Shown here piece after piece: positions 54,839-63,734 of a stretch of 64,000 nucleotides of DNA. The position numbers and the translations under genes were made by a program. Origin of the DNA: VAZQ01 sp963702695. Its GTDB lineage: Bacteria > Pseudomonadota > Alphaproteobacteria > Rhizobiales > Xanthobacteraceae. Numbering within the stretch: position 1 is the first letter of the stretch; each line of letters starts with the position of its first letter. The notes under the pieces were generated by a model. It saw only the letters and a program-made list of their open reading frames with translations, was not told where the DNA came from and ran no database searches. The DNA is taken from positions 432,396-496,395 of the forward strand of contig CAVPDS010000029.1 in NCBI GenBank assembly GCA_963702695.1, given 5' to 3'.

Positions 54839-56320
54839 ATGGATCAAAAAGAACACTGCGACATCATTGTCATCGGCGGCGGCAGCGCGGCGCATGAGGC
54901 CGCGGTCGCCGCGCGAACAGCCGGCGCCGAACGTATCGTGATGCTGGAGAAGGCGCCGGAGGCGGAATTCGGCGGCAACGCCCGCTATTCACATACCGGA
55001 TTCCGGTTCGTCTATGACGGCGGCCGCGAGATTCGGCAATTTATCGACATTGATGACGCGACGTTCAACAACTTCATCATGCCGCCCTACACGCGCGAGA
55101 ATTTTCTCGCCGATCTCAACCGGGTCACCGAAGGACGCATCAACCAGGAACTGGCGACGTTCCTCGTCGATAACTCGAATGCCGCCGTGCACTGGATGCA
55201 TGAAACTGGCATCCGTTTCGAGCACGAGAAGCCGGTGCCGGTGAAAGGTAAGATGTTTTTCGAGCCCGGTGCGGTCATTCACACTGTCGGAGGCGGCCTG
55301 GGTCAGCTCCTGCAGTGGCGCGACATCGCCGCGCGCATGGGCGTCGAAATGCGCTACCAGTCGAAGGTCTGCGGCTTCCACGGCAACGAGCATCACATCG
55401 AAGGCGTGCGCGTGCTCACGCCGGAAGGCGAATATGATCTGTTCGGTCGCGCCGTGATCTGCTGCAGCGGTGGATTTCAGGCGAGCCCCGAAATGCGCGC
55501 ACGCTATCTCGGTCCCAATGGCGATCTCATGCGGCTGCGCGGCAGCAGGCACGACACCGGCGAGGTTCTCAACATGCTGATCGCGCTCGGGGCCAGCACC
55601 GCTGGCCATTGGCAGGGCGCGCACGCCACGCCGATCGGCGCGGAACACCCCGACGGTGAAATTCCGCTGCGTCCCGATGGTCACGGCAATTCAGCCAATC
55701 GCTACGAATACAAATTCGGCATCACCGTCAATACGCTCGGCCAGCGTTTCTATGATGAGGGCGAGACCAAGCATTCCTACACCTACGCCAAGACCGGACG
55801 TGCGGTGCTCGCGCAACCGGGTGGGCTGGCCCACCAGATTTTCGACGATACCGGTTTCAAGCTGTTCCGCGAGGGCGCTTATGTAGGCGCAAAGGGCTAC
55901 GAGGCGACGACGATTGCGGAATTGGCCAAGCAGATCGGGCTCTCGCCGGAAATCCTCGTGCATACCGTCGAGGAGTACAACGCCGCTTGCCGCGAGGACA
56001 TCCCGTTCAATCCGGGAAACATGGACGGCAAGTGCACGGTCGGCATCACACCCAAGCGCTCGAACTGGGCCGTGAAGCTCGAAAAGCCCCCATTCCGCGC
56101 CTATCCGATCGTTTGCGGGATCACGTTCACCTTCGGTGGCCTCAAGATCAACACCAAAGCCGAGGTGTTGAGCACCGCCGGCAATCCGATCCGTGGCCTC
56201 TATGCCTCGGGAGACGTGGTCGGCCTGTTCTTCCATAACTATCCCGGCAATACCGGACAGACGCGCAATGCGGTGTTCAGCCGGGTCGCAGGTCGCGAAG
56301 CGGCGAGCCGCAATCAATGA
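54839..56320 (+). CDS. FAD-dependent tricarballylate dehydrogenase-like flavoprotein (TcuA/FrdA family)
   Basis: A 493-residue soluble flavoprotein of the fumarate reductase / succinate dehydrogenase family, most like TcuA: the FAD-binding DIIVIGGGSAAHEAAVAART, ERIVMLEKAPEAEFGGNARY then SHTGFRFVYDG, the substrate domain with GKMFFEPGAVIHTVGGGLGQ, and the C-terminal GLYASGDVVGLFFHNYPGNT. TcuA oxidises tricarballylate to cis-aconitate; here the substrate is probably a related polycarboxylate or enoate, since TcuB/TcuC are absent. The neighbouring Bug receptor is 36 bp downstream. Confidence 0.85.
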   Translation: MDQKEHCDIIVIGGGSAAHEAAVAARTAGAERIVMLEKAPEAEFGGNARYSHTGFRFVYDGGREIRQFIDIDDATFNNFIMPPYTRENFLADLNRVTEGRINQELATFLVDNSNAAVHWMHETGIRFEHEKPVPVKGKMFFEPGAVIHTVGGGLGQLLQWRDIAARMGVEMRYQSKVCGFHGNEHHIEGVRVLTPEGEYDLFGRAVICCSGGFQASPEMRARYLGPNGDLMRLRGSRHDTGEVLNMLIALGASTAGHWQGAHATPIGAEHPDGEIPLRPDGHGNSANRYEYKFGITVNTLGQRFYDEGETKHSYTYAKTGRAVLAQPGGLAHQIFDDTGFKLFREGAYVGAKGYEATTIAELAKQIGLSPEILVHTVEEYNAACREDIPFNPGNMDGKCTVGITPKRSNWAVKLEKPPFRAYPIVCGITFTFGGLKINTKAEVLSTAGNPIRGLYASGDVVGLFFHNYPGNTGQTRNAVFSRVAGREAASRNQ

Positions 56321-56356
56321 CGGTGTGTCGCCGGACTGCACCGTGAGGAGAATGAA

Positions 56357-57409
56357 ATGACGAATCGCGCAAGCTGGGATTCGTTTCTTGTTCGCGCCTG
56401 CGCCACGGCGAGTATCGCCGTGGCGATGTCGGCGCCGCTCACGAAGGCGTCGGCCCAGTCGATCGCGGATACGTTCCGCGGCAAGACGATCAAGATGTTG
56501 CTTCCTACCGCGCCGGGCGGCGGACGCGCACTTTATGCGCTCCCGTTCGCCGAGGCTTACGGCAGGCACATTCCTGGCAATCCGACGGTCTTACCGGTGT
56601 TCATGCCGGGGGCGGGCGGTTCCACCGCGGTCAACAACGCGTACGGCGTCGCGGAGCATGACGGCCTGACGATCGTGTCGCCGCTGAAATCCGTCGTCAT
56701 GGCCCAAGCGGTCGGGGACTCTTCGGTCAAATACGATGTTGCGAAGCTCAACTGGCTCGGTCGAATCACCGACGCGACGCAAATCTTCTTCGTGTCGAGC
56801 AAGGTCGCTGCGCGCACGCTCGACGACTTCCGCCGCCAGCAGATCATCGTCGGCGCCGTCGGCCGAGCGTCTGTGACCTACCAGAATGCCGCCTTCGTCA
56901 ACAAGGTATTGGGGACCAAGTTCAAGATCGTCACCGGCTATCAGTCCGCCGGAAACATGAACATGTCGGTGGAATTGGGCGAGACCCAAGGTGCGTTCAC
57001 GACCTGGAACGACCTCAACAGCTACCACTCGGACTGGATTCGCGACGGCAAGGTCCGGGTCGTCCTGCAGATCGCGCTGGCGAAGCATCCCGATCTCAAA
57101 GACGTGCCGCTCCTCACCGACTTCGCCAAGAGCGACGCCGACCGGGAGCTCTGTGAATTCATGTCCTCCAGTTCGGACCTGGGAGAAGCCTACGCTGCGC
57201 CGCCCGGGGTCCCGGAGCCGGTCGTCGCGGCCTTGCGCAAGGCGTTCGACGAAACGATGCAGGACCCCGCTTACATCAAGAAATTGCGGACGGCCAAAAT
57301 CCAGTTCAATCCGATGGATGGCGCACAACTCACGCAGGAAGTCCTCAAGACGATCGGCGCACCGAAGTCCCTGGTTGAGCGCTACAAGGTGGCCATTTCA
57401 GGCGAGTAG
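56357..57409 (+). CDS. Bug-family substrate-binding protein, copy 3
   Basis: A 350-residue secreted receptor: signal peptide ending TKASAQS, then IADTFRGKTIKMLLPTAPGG, YGRHIPGNPTVLPVFMPGAG, STAVNNAYGVAEHDGLTIVS and a C-terminal VVAALRKAFDETMQDPAYIK. It belongs to the same divergent branch as copy 2. It follows the flavoprotein gene by 36 bp with GAGGAGA as ribosome site. A palindrome right after its stop may end the operon. Confidence 0.88.
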   Translation: MTNRASWDSFLVRACATASIAVAMSAPLTKASAQSIADTFRGKTIKMLLPTAPGGGRALYALPFAEAYGRHIPGNPTVLPVFMPGAGGSTAVNNAYGVAEHDGLTIVSPLKSVVMAQAVGDSSVKYDVAKLNWLGRITDATQIFFVSSKVAARTLDDFRRQQIIVGAVGRASVTYQNAAFVNKVLGTKFKIVTGYQSAGNMNMSVELGETQGAFTTWNDLNSYHSDWIRDGKVRVVLQIALAKHPDLKDVPLLTDFAKSDADRELCEFMSSSSDLGEAYAAPPGVPEPVVAALRKAFDETMQDPAYIKKLRTAKIQFNPMDGAQLTQEVLKTIGAPKSLVERYKVAISGE

Positions 57410-57413
57410 AACA

Positions 57414-57444
57414 TGATCCGAAAAGTTGCAGACTTTTCGGATCA
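57414..57444. repeat. Hyphomicrobiales-type palindromic repeat, first hairpin
   Basis: TGATCCGAAAAGT-TGCAG-ACTTTTCGGATCA is a perfect 13-bp stem starting 5 bp after the Bug gene stop. Repeats of the form CATGATCCGAAAAG...CTTTTCGGATCATG are widespread in the order. It probably stabilises or ends the transcript. Confidence 0.8.
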
Positions 57445-57474
57445 GATCATGTGACCAATCAACGATAAGCGGAG

Positions 57475-57502
57475 CATGATCGTTCAATCTGAAGCGATCA
57501 TG
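57475..57502. repeat. palindromic repeat, second hairpin
   Basis: CATGATCG (57475-57482) and CGATCATG (57495-57502) around a 12-base loop, 30 bp after the previous hairpin; both share the CATGATC core and are likely one compound repeat element. Confidence 0.65.
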
Positions 57503-57643
57503 TGGGTCGTCCTGTGCGTGCCTGGATTTCACGGTAATGGTGGGAGGGATCCGTTGCGGCCGGCGACCCGCGCGGTACGGCCGTCATGTCCAGAATGCTC
57601 GGCGCCGAGCCGGTGGGCCCGGCGTGCTTTGGCGGCGTAGCAT

Positions 57644-58519
57644 TCAGCCTACGACCAGCGCCGCATGCTGACTCTGACCCTCGCTCATTCCGCGCGCCTT
57701 CATCCAATCGTAGGCGCGGCCGAACAGCGTCGGATCGTAGTAATCGACGTGCTTGTAGTGCACAAACGCGCGTAGCAGTTCGGTCGGCTGGAGCGCGCCC
57801 TTTGCATGCGCCGTGACATGATGGGCATACTTGTAGAAATCAGTATTGATCAGGTCGACCGCCCTGTTTTCTGCATCGTAGTAGGCCTTGCGTTGTTCGG
57901 GCGTCAGATCCGGCGAGATGACTTCACCGCCACGGTAGAACGAGGCGGCGATGATATGTGCACCCTCCTTGAGACCCAGGCTGATGAATGGCTCCATCAC
58001 TGCAATCGCGCGGGCGGTGCGATTCTTGAGGGCGGCGTAACGCATCTGCGGCAGCCCGCCCTTCTCGATGTTGACATGCTCGCGCCCGACCGCGCTTTCG
58101 AGCATCTGGATCGTCGTGTAGTGGGAGCCAGTGAGTTCCTGCACCATGACCGGTACGTCGGCCATGTCGCGCGGCGTCTGGAGTTGATCATCGAAGGCCA
58201 GAATGGCTTGCGCCGCCACTGCTGCCCGCAAGGCCGCGATGTTGCCGCCACGGCTGCCGCGTTCCAGGCGGTCGATACTTGCCCATTCGCAGACGTTGTA
58301 GCTATCGGCCGTGCCGCAATCGAATAGCTGCTCCTTCAGCCGCGCCATGAATGGTGTCTGCGCATTGTCCCTTTCGCGGTCCGCATAGGTCGCGGAGAAG
58401 CTGACATCGAGCCCGGCGGCGGCGAAGAGGTGCTCCTCGATGCCGACTATGACCGGCAGGTCGAACACCGGATTGTTGGGTGCGATCTTCACGATGGGGC
58501 GTTCTTGATCGGACGGCAT
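57644..58519 (-). CDS. NMT1/SsuA-type binding-fold protein without signal peptide
   Basis: A 291-residue periplasmic-binding-fold protein: KIAPNNPVFDLPVIVGIEEH, LFAAAGLDVSFSATYADRER, FDCGTADSYNVCEWASIDRL and AQAILAFDDQLQTPRDMADV. It lacks a signal peptide, so like the protein at 8298 it is probably a cytoplasmic enzyme or binding protein (some family members are decarboxylases or hydrolases). The ATG at 58519 has GAGAGGG upstream. It is convergent with the Bug copy 3 operon; no permease is adjacent. Confidence 0.65.
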   Translation of the reverse strand: MPSDQERPIVKIAPNNPVFDLPVIVGIEEHLFAAAGLDVSFSATYADRERDNAQTPFMARLKEQLFDCGTADSYNVCEWASIDRLERGSRGGNIAALRAAVAAQAILAFDDQLQTPRDMADVPVMVQELTGSHYTTIQMLESAVGREHVNIEKGGLPQMRYAALKNRTARAIAVMEPFISLGLKEGAHIIAASFYRGGEVISPDLTPEQRKAYYDAENRAVDLINTDFYKYAHHVTAHAKGALQPTELLRAFVHYKHVDYYDPTLFGRAYDWMKARGMSEGQSQHAALVVG

Positions 58520-58799
58520 GAGGCCCTCTCAATTGTTGCTTCTAGGTGCGACAAGGGGCGGCTGACCAACTCGCCACAATGCAATTTAGCACCCCGGGAA
58601 CGACGATTGCAAAGCTGGAACGCTTCAGGAGACAGATCAGCCCGGCGCCGAATCCCAAGGTCCGTTATTGGGGTGATGCGGTCATGGCATCTGCGCTCGA
58701 AACGATGCGGATCACGTTGAGCCGGCGGTTACGGGCCGGCGCCGCGGCCTCGTCGATCCGCTGCTCCGCGCTCCGGCGGCTACTTCGGCGCGCACGTCG

Positions 58800-59028
58800 A
58801 TGATGCTGGCGACCCGGTCGGTCCTGCCCTTCACGAGCATGTCGGATGGACCCAGTCAGGAGCTCCTGAGCGAGGGGATTGCAGAGGACGTGGTGACCGA
58901 GTTGTCGGCGTTGCGCTGGCTGCTGGTGATCGCGCGCAATTCAAGTTTATCGACAGGAACAAGGCCGCCGATATCAGGCAAGTCGGCCGCGCACTTGGCG
59001 TGCGCTACGCGCTGGAACGCGACGGCCA
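58800..59028 (+). pseudogene. remnant of an adenylate cyclase / TolB-like signalling gene
   Basis: One frame reads RSVLPFTSMSDGPSQELLSE then GIAEDVVTELSALRWLLVIA, matching the TolB-like segment (AVLPFxNMSxDPxQEYxxDG...LSRIRWLFVIARNSSF) found after class III cyclase domains in rhizobial proteins. The homology then continues one base out of frame as FIDRNKAADIRQVGRALGVR and ends at the neighbouring gene. No intact cyclase domain remains in the 58,546-58,800 stretch before it. A decayed gene. Confidence 0.6.
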
Positions 59029-60438
59029 TCAGCCAGCATAGAACCAGAAATCCGCCATCACGGTAGCGCCAGGGGCCGGCAGCTTCGGCGTGACGACACA
59101 AGCGAAGGGGTGCGGCGCCTTCCCGTAGCGTCCTGCCCAGGCCAGCGCGACGCCTGGGAACTCGCGGATGTCACTCACCCAATAATCGATGCGGACGACG
59201 TTTCGCATGCTGGTGCCAGCGGCTTTCGCGATCGCTTCAGCGTGGTCGTAGATCGTGTCCGCCTGGAGCTGGCTCCGGAGGCAAAGCCCTTGGAAATTGT
59301 CACCTTGGGCTAGCCCAGCCACCGTACCGTCGCCCGCCATGGGCAGCAGGCCCGGGCTAAACACGAATTCTCCGGCGCGGACGGCCGGCGAATAGGAGGC
59401 CATCTCCGGAACGTCTGCGCGTATGATCTCCTTTTTGCGCTGAGCGCCGTCCTTGAGCAGGATGTAATTTATCTCGAGTATCATCTCGAGCGAGGCGAAA
59501 CCCTTGGCCGGCGTCACGGTGAGCGCGGCGGGTGTGGAACCGACGTGTTCGTTCCAGACATCGAGGAAATCCGGAAAGTTCTCCTCGCCGGCGATATGGA
59601 CCTGTGCCTTGAGGCAATTGGCTAGGCTCGTCCCCGCCGCTTTCAGCGTACCCTCGATGCGTTTCAGGGCAGATTCCGCCTGGCGCCGGATCGGCAGCAC
59701 GGACCCCCAGCGATGGTGCGGCCCCTGCGGCGGATCGGTGTCGAGCACATCCTTGTCGCTGGGTCCCGTTCCGGCCAGGAAGACGAAATCGTTCGCCACC
59801 ACGGCCGGCGCATAGCCCGAGAAGGCCGAGACGCGGGCGCCCTCCGGATAAACTCCTTTGACGTCCCACTGCGGGTTCGGCAGCACCGCGACGAGCGAGG
59901 TCGACATGGTGCTCTTTCCACCGAAACAGCGCTCGGTGATGATGGAAGTGCTGGGGGGCACATATTTGCCGAGCGCAGCAAAGCGCGCGAGGTGATAGGC
60001 GCGCGTCGCATTGGCCTCGGTGTAGTATTGGTCGAGACGGACGCTGTGCGCGAAGTCGGTGCCGAACGACTTCAGGATCTGCCCCATGCGCTCAAACATG
60101 AAATCCGCCTCGCGGCGCAACCCTGGCTTGCCGTATTCAGGAAACCCCGCCGCGCCTGCGACCGCGGGAACGACGCCCGCCGCGAAATCGTAGCCCTCGT
60201 GCCCGTTGAGGAACACGAATGGTCCCGCCTTGACCGCATAGGCATAGTTGACGGCGCTGCCGAGCAAGTGCTCGGTCGTAAGGGTCGTGACGGCGGCGCC
60301 GGGCGCGAACGGGGCAGTTGGGGCCGAGGCTTGGCCCACGACCGCCTGCGGCGCGAACACCGACGCTACGCTTGCCAACGCCGCGCCGCCTAAAAATGTC
60401 CGGCGCTCCAGGCCCGACGACCGGTCCGAGTCCGTCAT
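59029..60438 (-). CDS. Tat-exported protein with three RidA-like domains
   Basis: A 469-residue protein. A twin-arginine signal (SGLERRTFLGGAALASVASV) leads the folded protein to the periplasm. Three tandem RidA/YjgF folds follow: about 55-200 (AYAVKAGPFVFLNGHEGYDF ... TSLVAVLP), 205-340 (APAVVANDFVFLAGTGPSDK ... EMILEINYILL) and 350-469 (SPAVRAGEFVFSPGLLPMAG ... GATVMADFWFYAG). The Arg that binds the carboxylate of 2-iminoacids in RidA is not at its usual place in any repeat, so classical imine deaminase activity is doubtful. GAGAGGGG precedes the ATG. Confidence 0.8.
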   Translation of the reverse strand: MTDSDRSSGLERRTFLGGAALASVASVFAPQAVVGQASAPTAPFAPGAAVTTLTTEHLLGSAVNYAYAVKAGPFVFLNGHEGYDFAAGVVPAVAGAAGFPEYGKPGLRREADFMFERMGQILKSFGTDFAHSVRLDQYYTEANATRAYHLARFAALGKYVPPSTSIITERCFGGKSTMSTSLVAVLPNPQWDVKGVYPEGARVSAFSGYAPAVVANDFVFLAGTGPSDKDVLDTDPPQGPHHRWGSVLPIRRQAESALKRIEGTLKAAGTSLANCLKAQVHIAGEENFPDFLDVWNEHVGSTPAALTVTPAKGFASLEMILEINYILLKDGAQRKKEIIRADVPEMASYSPAVRAGEFVFSPGLLPMAGDGTVAGLAQGDNFQGLCLRSQLQADTIYDHAEAIAKAAGTSMRNVVRIDYWVSDIREFPGVALAWAGRYGKAPHPFACVVTPKLPAPGATVMADFWFYAG

Positions 60439-60557
60439 GAATATTCCCCTCTCTCAAGCGATATTACCGAGATCGCCAATGAGTGGCGAGATGTTCTCTT
60501 TCTCCGGCTTTCGGGTCACCAGAAACAGCAAAATGCCATCCGCTATGTAGTACGAAC

Positions 60558-61964
60558 TCAATATCTCGCGTTTCCCGGCGTCCGTGGAAATGGGATCGCG
60601 TCGCGCACATTGGCGAGGCCGGTGACGTAGGAGAGCGTGCGCTCGAAGCCGAGCCCGAAGCCCGCGTGCGGCACGGTGCCGTAGCGGCGCAGGTCGCGGT
60701 ACCAGCCGTAGTGCTCGCGGTCGATGCCGCGCTCGGCCATGCGCGCGTCGAGCACATCGAGCCGCTCCTCCCGCTGGCTTCCGCCGATGATCTCGCCGAT
60801 CCCCGGTGCGAGCACGTCCATCGCCGCGACCGTCCTGCCGTCGTCGTTCACCCGCATGTAGAACGCCTTGATGTCCTTCGGGTAATTCATCACGATCACC
60901 GGCTTCTTGGCGTGCTTCTCGGTGAGATAGCGCTCGTGCTCCGATTGCAGGTCGATGCCCCACGTCACCGGAAAATCGAACTTTTCCTTCGCGCGCCCGA
61001 GCACCGCGATCGCCTCGCCGTAATCCATGCGGACGAATTCCGAAGTGACAATCCCCTGCAGCTTGGCGAGAAGTCCCTTCTCGATCCGTTCGTCGAAGAA
61101 GGCGAGATCCTCGTGGCGTTCCTTCAGCAGCGTCTCCAAGGAAAACTTCAACAGCCCTTCCGCCAGCGTCGCATCGTCTGAGAGGTCGGCGAATGCGATC
61201 TCCGGCTCGATCATCCAGAACTCGGCGAGGTGGCGGCTGGTGTTGGAGTTCTCGGCGCGGAACGTCGGCCCGAACGTGTAGACCTTGCTGAGCGCGAGGC
61301 AGTACGCCTCGACGTTGAGTTGTCCCGACACGGTCAGGAACGACTCGCGGCCGAAGAAATCCTGCGCGAAGTCCACCTTGCCCTGCGGCGTGCGCGGCAG
61401 GTTGGCAAGATCGAGCGTCGACACCCGGAACAGCGCGCCCGCGCCTTCCGCGTCGGACGCAGTGATGATCGGTGTGTTGACCCAGAAGAAGCCGTTCTGG
61501 TCGAAGAACTGATGGATTGCCTTTGCGAGCGTGTGCCGGACCCGCGTCGCCGCCCCGATCACGTTCGTGCGCGGCCGCAAATGCGCCACCTCGCGCAGGA
61601 ACTCCATCGTGTGCGGCTTCGGCTGGATCGGATACGTATCCGGGTCATCCACCCAGCCGATCACCTTGATCGCCCTCGCCTGCATCTCGAACGGCTGGCC
61701 TTTTGCCGGCGATGGCACGATCGTGCCCGTCGCCTCGACCGCGCAACCGGTCGTGATTTTCAGGACCTCATCGGTGTAATTGGGCAGGGTGTCCGGCACG
61801 ACCACCTGCACCGGATGAAACGACGATCCATCGGAGAGGTGGACGAACGAAATGCCGGCCTTCGAATCGCGCCGGGTGCGCACCCAGCCTTTAACCGTGA
61901 CCGGCGCGTCGTTCGGCGCTTGGCCGCCAAGGATCGCGTGCACGTCGAATTCTCGTTTGTCCAT
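60558..61964 (-). CDS. asnS: asparaginyl-tRNA synthetase
   Basis: A 468-residue class IIb synthetase: OB-fold anticodon-binding domain (VTVKGWVRTRRDSKAGISFV), motif 1 region (LRPRTNVIGAATRVRHTLAK), motif 2 (FTFGPTFRAENSNTSRHLAE) and motif 3 (HAGFGLGFERTLSYVTGL). AsnRS rather than AspRS or the AsxRS fold because of RAENSNTSRHLAEFWMIEPE and the bacterial length. It charges tRNA-Asn. Presence of asnS in an alphaproteobacterium is notable since many use the GatCAB route. No SD is obvious. Confidence 0.95.
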   Translation of the reverse strand: MDKREFDVHAILGGQAPNDAPVTVKGWVRTRRDSKAGISFVHLSDGSSFHPVQVVVPDTLPNYTDEVLKITTGCAVEATGTIVPSPAKGQPFEMQARAIKVIGWVDDPDTYPIQPKPHTMEFLREVAHLRPRTNVIGAATRVRHTLAKAIHQFFDQNGFFWVNTPIITASDAEGAGALFRVSTLDLANLPRTPQGKVDFAQDFFGRESFLTVSGQLNVEAYCLALSKVYTFGPTFRAENSNTSRHLAEFWMIEPEIAFADLSDDATLAEGLLKFSLETLLKERHEDLAFFDERIEKGLLAKLQGIVTSEFVRMDYGEAIAVLGRAKEKFDFPVTWGIDLQSEHERYLTEKHAKKPVIVMNYPKDIKAFYMRVNDDGRTVAAMDVLAPGIGEIIGGSQREERLDVLDARMAERGIDREHYGWYRDLRRYGTVPHAGFGLGFERTLSYVTGLANVRDAIPFPRTPGNARY

Positions 61965-62079
61965 AAATCGAGAATATCAGAGCCAGAGGGAGCTCTGTCC
62001 TTTGATTGATTCCTATCCGTCTTGACTATCAAGAACAAATACGGAACACTTGGCCGTCTGAGTCGATGAAGAGGTTACC

Positions 62080-62340
62080 ATGGACCCGGACCGACGAAAC
62101 GCGTGGCTACGCAAGCTTGACGAGGAGTGCCCCTATCAGGTGGTGCTCCCACGGCGGCAACTTTCCGATGACAGCGCGATCATCAATTTCCTCATCTCGT
62201 ACGTCGGCAAATTCGATATGTATGTAGAGGACGAGTACGCAACTTTCGTACGCTATTGTTTCGCGGACCCGCTCGACGCCGCAATTTTCCAGTCGCGGTT
62301 CGAACTAAATGTGGTGGAGCGCTTCAGGCTCGCCGGGTAG
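62080..62340 (+). CDS. small hypothetical protein
   Basis: An 86-residue acidic protein (MDPDRRNAWLRKLDEECPYQ ... FLISYVGKFDMYVEDEYATF). AGAGG sits before the ATG, and the codon pattern looks coding. It resembles short uncharacterised proteins of the order; no domain is recognised. It lies alone, divergent from asnS. Confidence 0.55.
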   Translation: MDPDRRNAWLRKLDEECPYQVVLPRRQLSDDSAIINFLISYVGKFDMYVEDEYATFVRYCFADPLDAAIFQSRFELNVVERFRLAG

Positions 62341-62618
62341 CCGGCTAGACGGCTAGGCGGTCTATATCGCCACGATCGGCAAGAGGTTGTGGATCAGCGC
62401 CAAAGTTTGAACCCTTTCCGAGCAGGAATATCAACGCATTAGCGCGCCGATCGGCGTCGAGGACCCCACGCCGGTTCACACCCCTCAAAGGATCAGGAAC
62501 AATAGGAGAGCTCACAACCTGTGCATCGATTAGATACGATTAGATAGGCTTTTCGCCGCACCATGTGCGTAGAATATTCTTGCATTTGCGGCGAATAACG
62601 GAATAATCTCCGCAAGAG

Positions 62619-63734
62619 ATGCGGAGAATGCCCGAATACATTCATCAGCTTTCCGATTGGCCGAAATTCCGTTGGGACCAGAACGCCTTGGCGGAACGGC
62701 TCATCGGCGTCCGGCACCGGCAGGGGAGGCTCCTAGGCCGGATGGAGGGGCTTGGGTTCCCCCTAAGAAGTGAAGCTATGCTCAAAACTCTTACGCAAGA
62801 CGTGCTCAAATCCAGTGAAATCGAGGGCGACATCCTGGATCAGGATCAAGTGCGCTCTTCGATCGCCCGCCGCCTCGGCATCAACATCGGCGCCCTAACG
62901 CCTGCCGACCGCCACGTCGAAGGCGTGGTCGAAATGATGCTCGACGCGACACAGAAGTATAAAGAGCCTCTGTCCGCGGAGCGGCTGTTCGGCTGGCACG
63001 CGACTATGTTTCCGACCGGACGCAGCGGCATGACCCGGATCACAGTCGGGGCGTGGCGCAACGAAAAGTCGGGGCCGATGCAAGTCGTCTCAGGTGCGAT
63101 GGGGCGTGAACGGGTCCATTACGAAGCGCCCGTCGCCTCGCGCCTCGATCAGGAAATGGCAGCGTTCCTCGATTGGTTCAACGCGGAGGCTCACATTGAC
63201 CCTGTGCTCAAGGCGGGCATTGCGCACCTCTGGTTCGTCACCATCCATCCTTTCGAGGACGGCAACGGACGCATCGCACGAGCGATCGCAGACGTGGCGC
63301 TTGCCCGCTCAGAGCAAACCTCGCAGCGCTTTTACAGCATGTCCGCGCAAATCCGTCAGGAACGGAGCACCTACTATGAAATGCTTGAAAAAACGCAGAA
63401 GGGCGATCTTGAGATTACCCCTTGGCTTATTTGGTTTCTTGCTTGCCTCGACCGGGTATTCGATGGGGCGGAGAATGTGTTTTCCGATGTCTTCAAAAAG
63501 GCTCGCTTCTGGGAGCGACATGCCGGTTCGGCTTTCAACGAGCGGCAGCGGGACATGGTCAATCGTTTGCTTGACGGGTTCGACGGCAAACTGACATCTT
63601 CCAAGTGGGCGCAGCTGGAGAAATGCTCACAAGATACGGCGTTGCGCGACATCGGCGATCTTGTGAAGCAGGGCATCCTCGCCAAGGACGCCGCAGGCGG
63701 CCGGAGCACCAGTTACTCCTTGGCCGAAAATTGA
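62619..63734 (+). CDS. Fic-family AMP-transferase with N-terminal inhibitory helix
   Basis: A 371-residue protein. N-terminal DUF4172-like segment (MPEYIHQLSDWPKFRWD) with the inhibitory motif S65-S-E-I-E69-G70 in LKSSEIEGDILDQ, then the Fic core HPFEDGNGRIARAI with catalytic His210 and Asn216, and a C-terminal winged-helix part (SSKWAQLEKCSQDTALRDIG). The S/TxxxE(G/N) helix before the core makes it class II: Glu69 blocks productive ATP until displaced. Members add AMP to target proteins, possibly with self-modification. The start is ATG 62619 or 62628. It stands apart from recognisable toxin partners. Confidence 0.92.
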   Translation: MRRMPEYIHQLSDWPKFRWDQNALAERLIGVRHRQGRLLGRMEGLGFPLRSEAMLKTLTQDVLKSSEIEGDILDQDQVRSSIARRLGINIGALTPADRHVEGVVEMMLDATQKYKEPLSAERLFGWHATMFPTGRSGMTRITVGAWRNEKSGPMQVVSGAMGRERVHYEAPVASRLDQEMAAFLDWFNAEAHIDPVLKAGIAHLWFVTIHPFEDGNGRIARAIADVALARSEQTSQRFYSMSAQIRQERSTYYEMLEKTQKGDLEITPWLIWFLACLDRVFDGAENVFSDVFKKARFWERHAGSAFNERQRDMVNRLLDGFDGKLTSSKWAQLEKCSQDTALRDIGDLVKQGILAKDAAGGRSTSYSLAEN

